Part shown: in pieces, positions 59,164-64,000 of the stretch
Numbering within the stretch: the stretch's first letter is position 1
How the letters are laid out: each line of letters begins with the position of its first letter
Source of the DNA: Salvelinus alpinus
Lineage: Eukaryota > Chordata > Actinopteri > Salmoniformes > Salmonidae
Direction of reading: 5' to 3'
DNA length: 64,000 nucleotides
Assembly: GCF_045679555.1 (NCBI RefSeq)
Contig: NC_092096.1
Span: 29,024,364-29,088,363 of the forward strand
Program-made: the position numbers and the translations under genes
Notes under the pieces: generated by a model
Database searches by the model: none
What the model was told of the DNA's origin: nothing
Seen by the model: the letters and a program-made list of their open reading frames with translations, nothing else

Positions 59164-60785
59164 GTTGTGATGACAGCCTGTCTCTCTAGTTCTGTTAGCG
59201 ATAACTGCTGAAACGTTTTGACCAGCTATTATAGAGATATCAGTGATGATCAGTTATTTTAGATATAACGGTTGAAATGTTATCATTAGCTTTTAGAGAT
59301 ATCAGTTATTATGATCAGCTATTTTAGTTACTTATAGCCTATACTGTACATGATAAGCTATTTCCGTATACCCCGTTTTATCTGTTTTGGTGGAGTTCAA
59401 TGGTTTACTGCTCCTACGTCCTTTACTGGAAGTTGTTGTGTCATACACAAGTGGTGGTCAAGACCCTGTAAATGGCGACACGGTGAGAGAAGCGGCCGCT
59501 TGGTGTGAGAGAGCAACCTTTGACCACCACCTCGGCTCAGAATGACCGTGTTTCTGACCTCTCAGGAACCCTTGTTACCTGGTCAACATGTGATTGACAA
59601 ATGGTCCAATCACAGAGACACAGGCCAAGGCGTAATGAGAGCCCATAGGCATTTTCCCATCACTGGGCTAAAAACAACCCTGAGAGCACTTCCATGACTA
59701 TAGGCTACAGATATGTAGAAATGAAGTATTATTTGTGTATGAAAATGTAATGTGATGACATTGCCTCCAATGTTTACTGTTGACTGTTGCTAAATGAGTC
59801 TCACATGCATCAGACTCTGGAGGTCAAGGCAAACAAACCGGCTTGCTTTAAATGTTTCTACATTTAAGTACAACTAAAATGTAACTGTGAATGAAGCAGG
59901 TTGAGGCAATGGCCTTGGAAACTAGGCTAGTTGGCCAATTCAATGTCACAGTCTTGACACATACAGTATTGTATGTAGGCAGCGTCTGTCTAAAATGTTA
60001 GTATACCAGTTGATGGTCACAGTATGATCCTAATGTACCAGGACAGAATGTATAGCACCAGGACAGAAAGTCTTCATGTGCAGATGATGGCCTTAATATA
60101 TATACTGATGGACTGGATGTCCTAAGTATTAAAAGGACCTCGAATCCTGAAGTTGATCTCCACTAAGTCCATCACAGGAGCATTCTTCAAGTGGTGCCTG
60201 TATGTGCCCCTTTTTGTCACAAACAGGAAATAGATTCATCACGGCATGTTCAGGCTTTGAAAGCCACTGAAAATGATGCAACATGGGTTTAATTGGGTTT
60301 TTATTGTGTAATCCCGTTTATTGCTTCCTGTTGATAAGATACACAGCTTTGATCATTTCTGAGTCGCTGGTGTTATAGCCCTGAAAGAACGTGAGCATTC
60401 CCCAACGACATTCCAAACACAGTGATAAGCCATCTCGTGCAGCAGATTGCTCCCACCTAAATCATTGGTTCAGTCCAAAGGTCCTGCTGTAGGATTGAAA
60501 GAAACCCTTGGCCACAGAATGGTCTTCGAGACACTTTTCAGACCACTATGTACAGTACACTTTGTTGTTATGATGTGGCAGGACAATAGTCTTTGACAGT
60601 ACATCCTGTGACCATCTCATACCATGGAAATGGATTGTATTTGCATGATCCTGCCAGCTCTTAGGAGAGAAAGAGCACTGTCCCAAAAGGAAGTATCTAT
60701 TTAGGTAATTCCCATTGTCTGACAGACTAGCGCTGGATAGGAGTGACGCCACCTACCGGAAGAAAGTTTACTTTTTTTTTTTACA
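59164..60785. other. Intergenic, nothing recognised
   Basis: No supported exon or repeat. Confidence 0.4.
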
Positions 60786-60888
60786 GTGCATACATTTTTG
60801 TACTGGTCCCCCATAAGAATCAAACCCACAGTCCTGGCATTGAATGTGCCATGCTCTACCAACTGAGCCACACGGAACCACAATGGGT
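60786..60888 (-). repeat. tRNA-derived SINE head (minus strand)
   Basis: On the minus strand GTGTGGCTCAGTTGGTAGAG is a near-perfect A box region and GTGGGTTTGATTC a B box. The tail AGTACAAAAATGTATGCACTG then breaks off into a T/A run, so the body is truncated. Confidence 0.7.
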
Positions 60889-61739
60889 CATTCCTAACGG
60901 AACCAAGCACGTAGCTTTTCAAGCCAATCACTCTACTTTTTAGACTTACTTTATCAATAGCTACATTATCTGAGGTAAAAATCAATGATTGGATTGGTAT
61001 CAGGATGCCGGACATGAGTTGACAAACTTTATCTGAAAAGTGCTCGTTAGCTAACCGTATCTTTCAGGTGTGAACTTCAAAAGCTGTTCACTTCTTATTT
61101 GGTGGCACTGTTTGTTTTTTGGGAGGTATGCAACAGCAAATGTTTTCAAAAAGTAAACGCAGAGTCATCCGGAGTTCCGATAAAGTGGCCATTGATATTC
61201 TCTCCAGGTGTAAACCTGAGAGCACCGGAGGGAAATGACTGTGCAGGAAATAAATTAGACTAGAGACATACAATGAGAGGCGTTTACACCGCTAAATAAA
61301 CGGACATTTTTGGGCACACATTCTCTCCTTCTTTATAGCCATTATGTGTCGATCATAGGTGATCCTCGACCAATAATTAGGTTATTGCATGTTTTTCCTT
61401 GACATAATGCTGATAGCTAGTGTGTTTAGACTGATATGTTCATTATGGTTATGCAGGCTGAAGGGGAATGTTAATGCCAATAGGGAGGATTGATAGCATT
61501 GTGCTCTGTCACAGGATATGCAATGCTTGGTGCTGCCACATGGATCTTCCAGGGAAGTAGCAGTAAAGCAACTAGATGACAGCGGAACCAGGCCTATCTC
61601 TATATAATGCTGTGGACGGAACCATGATGTTATAACATGAGGGTAACCTGTTTGTTGTGTTCCCAGACGCTACCGATTACTGTCCATTGTGCCAACCTCT
61701 AAGGAATGGCACTGTCGTGTCTTTGGCTATGCCGGATTA
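60889..61739. other. Intergenic, nothing recognised
   Basis: Short frames only. Confidence 0.35.
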
Positions 61740-63470
61740 AGTGATATGACATGCTATTCTATAAAATCATTTCTCTGTAATTAATATGACCTGATTAAGC
61801 TAATCATGTAAAAGTAATTAACTAGAAAGTCGGGGCACCACGAAATAATGTTTATAGAGCTGTTATCTTTCGAATAAACTCTTAAAGACATGGTAATCTT
61901 TTATATCAATAGCAGTCAATATTTAATCGTCGCCTTATTCAGTCTCATCTGAAAGTTGTAAATTCTTGGTTATCTTCACGAACCCTGGCTAACAAGTTGA
62001 ATCAGCAATACAAAATTTGGTTTTACAAATTATGTCATAAAGGAAAACGTCCCTAGCGGACGGAACAGATATGACAGCTGGTTACACAAAGAAAGGGGGT
62101 TGGGTTTTGAATGAAAGAGCGGGAAGACTAAGGAACAAAAATGTTTTGTGTCTCTATCGGGCCGTAGGCAGCTATGCTATCGTAAATACAGTATCTTATG
62201 CATTCTAAATAACCGCCCAATCGGAAAGGAAAATGCAATAAATATTTACTCTGAGCTGCGTTAGATTGGTCGTAGATAGAAGGCCGGGTTGCCCAGCAGG
62301 GATCTCTTGTCCTCTGAAGAATCACTTCTGGAGTGAATAAGAGTTCAAAGCTCATACCAAGTTGGCATACTTTTTTTCTTTTTAAATTTTATCCCCTTTT
62401 CTCCCCAATTTTCATGGTATCCAATCGCTAGTAATTACTATCTTGTCTCATCGCTACAACTCCCGTACGGGCTCGGGAGAGACGAAGGTCGAAAGCCATG
62501 CGTCCTCCGAAGCACAACCCAACCAAGCCGCACTGCTTCTTAACACAGCGCGCCTCCAACCCAGAAGCCAGCCGCACCAATGTGTCGGAGGAAACACCGT
62601 GCACCTGGCCCCCTTGGTTAGCGCGCACTGCACCTGGCCCGCCACAGGAGTCGCTGGAGCGCAATGAGACAAGGATATCCCTACCGGCCAAACCCTCCCT
62701 AACCCGGACGACACTAGGCCAATTGTGCATCGCCCCACGGACCTCCCGGTCACGGCCGGCGGCGACAGAGCCTGGGCGCGAACCCAGAGACTCTGGTGGC
62801 GCAGCTAGCACTGCGATGCAGTGCCCTAGACCACTGCGCCACCCGGGAGGCCAAGTTGCCATACTTTTAAGCTTGTGCTATATTCTGGCTGGTATAGTCG
62901 AAATTCATCCTTTCGGCGTGTCGATCGTCACCTTCACATTGAACACGATGCTAATTTTGTTAGGTTATTATCTGAGCCCTTTAAACGTAGGTCCGTCGTC
63001 CTCGGAACAGAAAGTTGGATTTTCATCAACGGGCTTATATCGGGGTGAAGAGAAGGGCGTTTCATAGTTTACTTGGGCGGTGCCTCTGAGTGAGCAGAGT
63101 TTCTCTATGACAAACCGTTCTCTCATTTAAGAAGCTAAAATTACATTTAATCTTTTCACAAATAGTTTCATATTTAAACATTTAATTGCACAACAATTCC
63201 ATGTGAATCTGATAACTAGAATGTGTCGACTTTCCAAGATACAGTTTATGTCATCCTGTCATTAGTAGTAATGTCTATGACAACAACTGATCTGAGATCA
63301 TATTCATTAAGTACCAACGCATATTTTACCGAAATATGGTTCCGTTTCCCACCTTTTGATGTTACCAGACTCTCTATGTTACAAAGGCTTTACAAGAGTC
63401 AACTCTATAAAGTAGAGAGAGAAAGGGGGAAAGGTATTTATGGGGGTCATAAACCTCCCCCAACATGCTA
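61740..63470. repeat. Long high-copy salmonid repeat, interrupted by a SINE
   Basis: Sequence such as CTGATTAAGCTAATCATGTA, CGTCCCTAGCGGACGGAACA and GGGCGGTGCCTCTGAGTGAG is familiar from many salmonid loci. Its class (LTR or DNA element) is not clear to me. Frames such as 62498-63067 are composites of this repeat and the SINE. Confidence 0.5.
62375..62852 (-). repeat. tRNA-derived SINE with 16-bp target duplication
   Basis: The minus strand starts GGCCTCCCGGGTGGCGCAGT, an A-box-like head, with GGTTCGCGCCC as B box, and ends in a T-rich plus-strand left edge. AAGTTGGCATACTTTT (62359-62374) and AAGTTGCCATACTTTT (62853-62868) are target duplications with one mismatch. Confidence 0.85.
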
Positions 63471-63611
63471 ACGTCATGACAGCACCAAAAGGGAAACATT
63501 TTAAGATATACTTGACTTTTCATCTTTACCCTCTACTGTCATTTAAGTAACTGAATCCATCTTTGAAAGTAGCTAAAGTTTTAGCTTTTTGGGGAGGGAA
63601 AACTGCAGGTA

Positions 63612-63795
63612 GGCAGGGTACCCTAGTGGTTAGAGCGTTGGGCTAGTAACCGAAAAGTTGCAAGTTCAAATCCACGAGCTGACAAGGTACAAATCTGTCG
63701 TTCTGCCCCTGAACAAGGCAGTTAACCCACTGTTCCTAGGCTGTCATTGAAAATAAGAATATGTTCTTAACTGATTTGCCTAGTTAAATAAAGAT
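63612..63795 (+). repeat. tRNA-derived SINE, salmonid HpaI/SlmI-like
   Basis: CCTAGTGGTTAGAGCGTTGG is an A-box head and GTTGCAAGTTCAAATCC holds the B box. The body ends TGCCTAGTTAAATAAAGATA. Essentially full length. Confidence 0.85.
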
Positions 63796-64000
63796 ATAAT
63801 AATACAATTTAAAAAGAATACTTGCTAGGTCATGCTTGAACACATTTTTGGAGACAACATTCTGACAGTCAATATGTTGTTGTGAGAAAAACGATCCAAA
63901 TACTTATGATGACAGGTAAGTTTGTGTGTGAACAAGTTCCTATTTTCCTACAGCACATACCAAGAACTTGAGTGAATGTGCGTGCCTATGTAATAATGAG

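Noticed and set aside
60786..60888. Functional tRNA gene
   Set aside because: A and B boxes are good, but no complete cloverleaf or terminator follows and a SINE-type body is attached.
62498..63067. 189-residue open frame
   Set aside because: It is a composite of the SINE on the opposite strand and the repeat around it.

Overview
The window is nuclear DNA from a salmonid fish (Salmo, Oncorhynchus or Salvelinus type). I infer this from the dense set of repeats I recognise as salmonid: tRNA-derived SINEs, an RSg-1-like LINE, several Tc1-like elements, MITEs, and long GT/AT microsatellites. There is one clear vertebrate host gene. Family names for repeats come from recognition, not from a search.

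Left part (1-11.9 kb): no host gene was found. A decayed Tc1-like element (about 774-1180 and 4196-4565) carries an AT microsatellite. A compact LTR element (1292-4195) sits inside that microsatellite, with two identical 381-bp LTRs and no recognisable gag or pol. Its only ORF encodes a proline-rich, tandemly repeated protein, broken by one apparent base loss. A higher-order minisatellite (5.16-6.84 kb), LINE and SINE tails, a SINE with five tandem promoter heads and a truncated Tc1-like element follow.

Middle (11.9-21.2 kb): a complete-ended but gene-defective endogenous retrovirus. It has identical 500-bp LTRs, a 4-bp CTGG target duplication, a primer-binding site matching initiator tRNA-Met, a repeat-rich leader containing a 100-N assembly gap, a gag ORF that appears to lack capsid, pol scraps, and a broken env with two successive transmembrane-subunit modules. 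Three hairpin/purine-tract repeats precede the 3' LTR.

Right-centre (about 31.9-53.1 kb): an intact slc38a4-like gene on the plus strand (sodium-coupled neutral amino acid transporter, SNAT4 type). It has 15 coding exons, all with GT-AG introns and matching phases, encoding 540 residues. A TATA-like promoter and non-coding first exon are proposed upstream, and a long 3' UTR ends near paired AATAAA signals at about 53.04 kb. Its 6.8-kb intron before coding exon 13 holds a dead Tc1-like element and a 129-bp GT run.

Right part (53-64 kb): no further host gene recognised. It holds hairpin MITEs, a 5'-truncated LINE nested in an older repeat, a solo LTR related to the left-hand LTR element (perfect 5-bp duplication CAACT), and a SINE with a 16-bp target duplication inserted in a high-copy repeat.

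The most unusual items are the proline-rich LTR element, the defective retrovirus with identical LTRs and doubled env transmembrane module, and the hairpin-plus-purine-tract repeats beside its 3' LTR.
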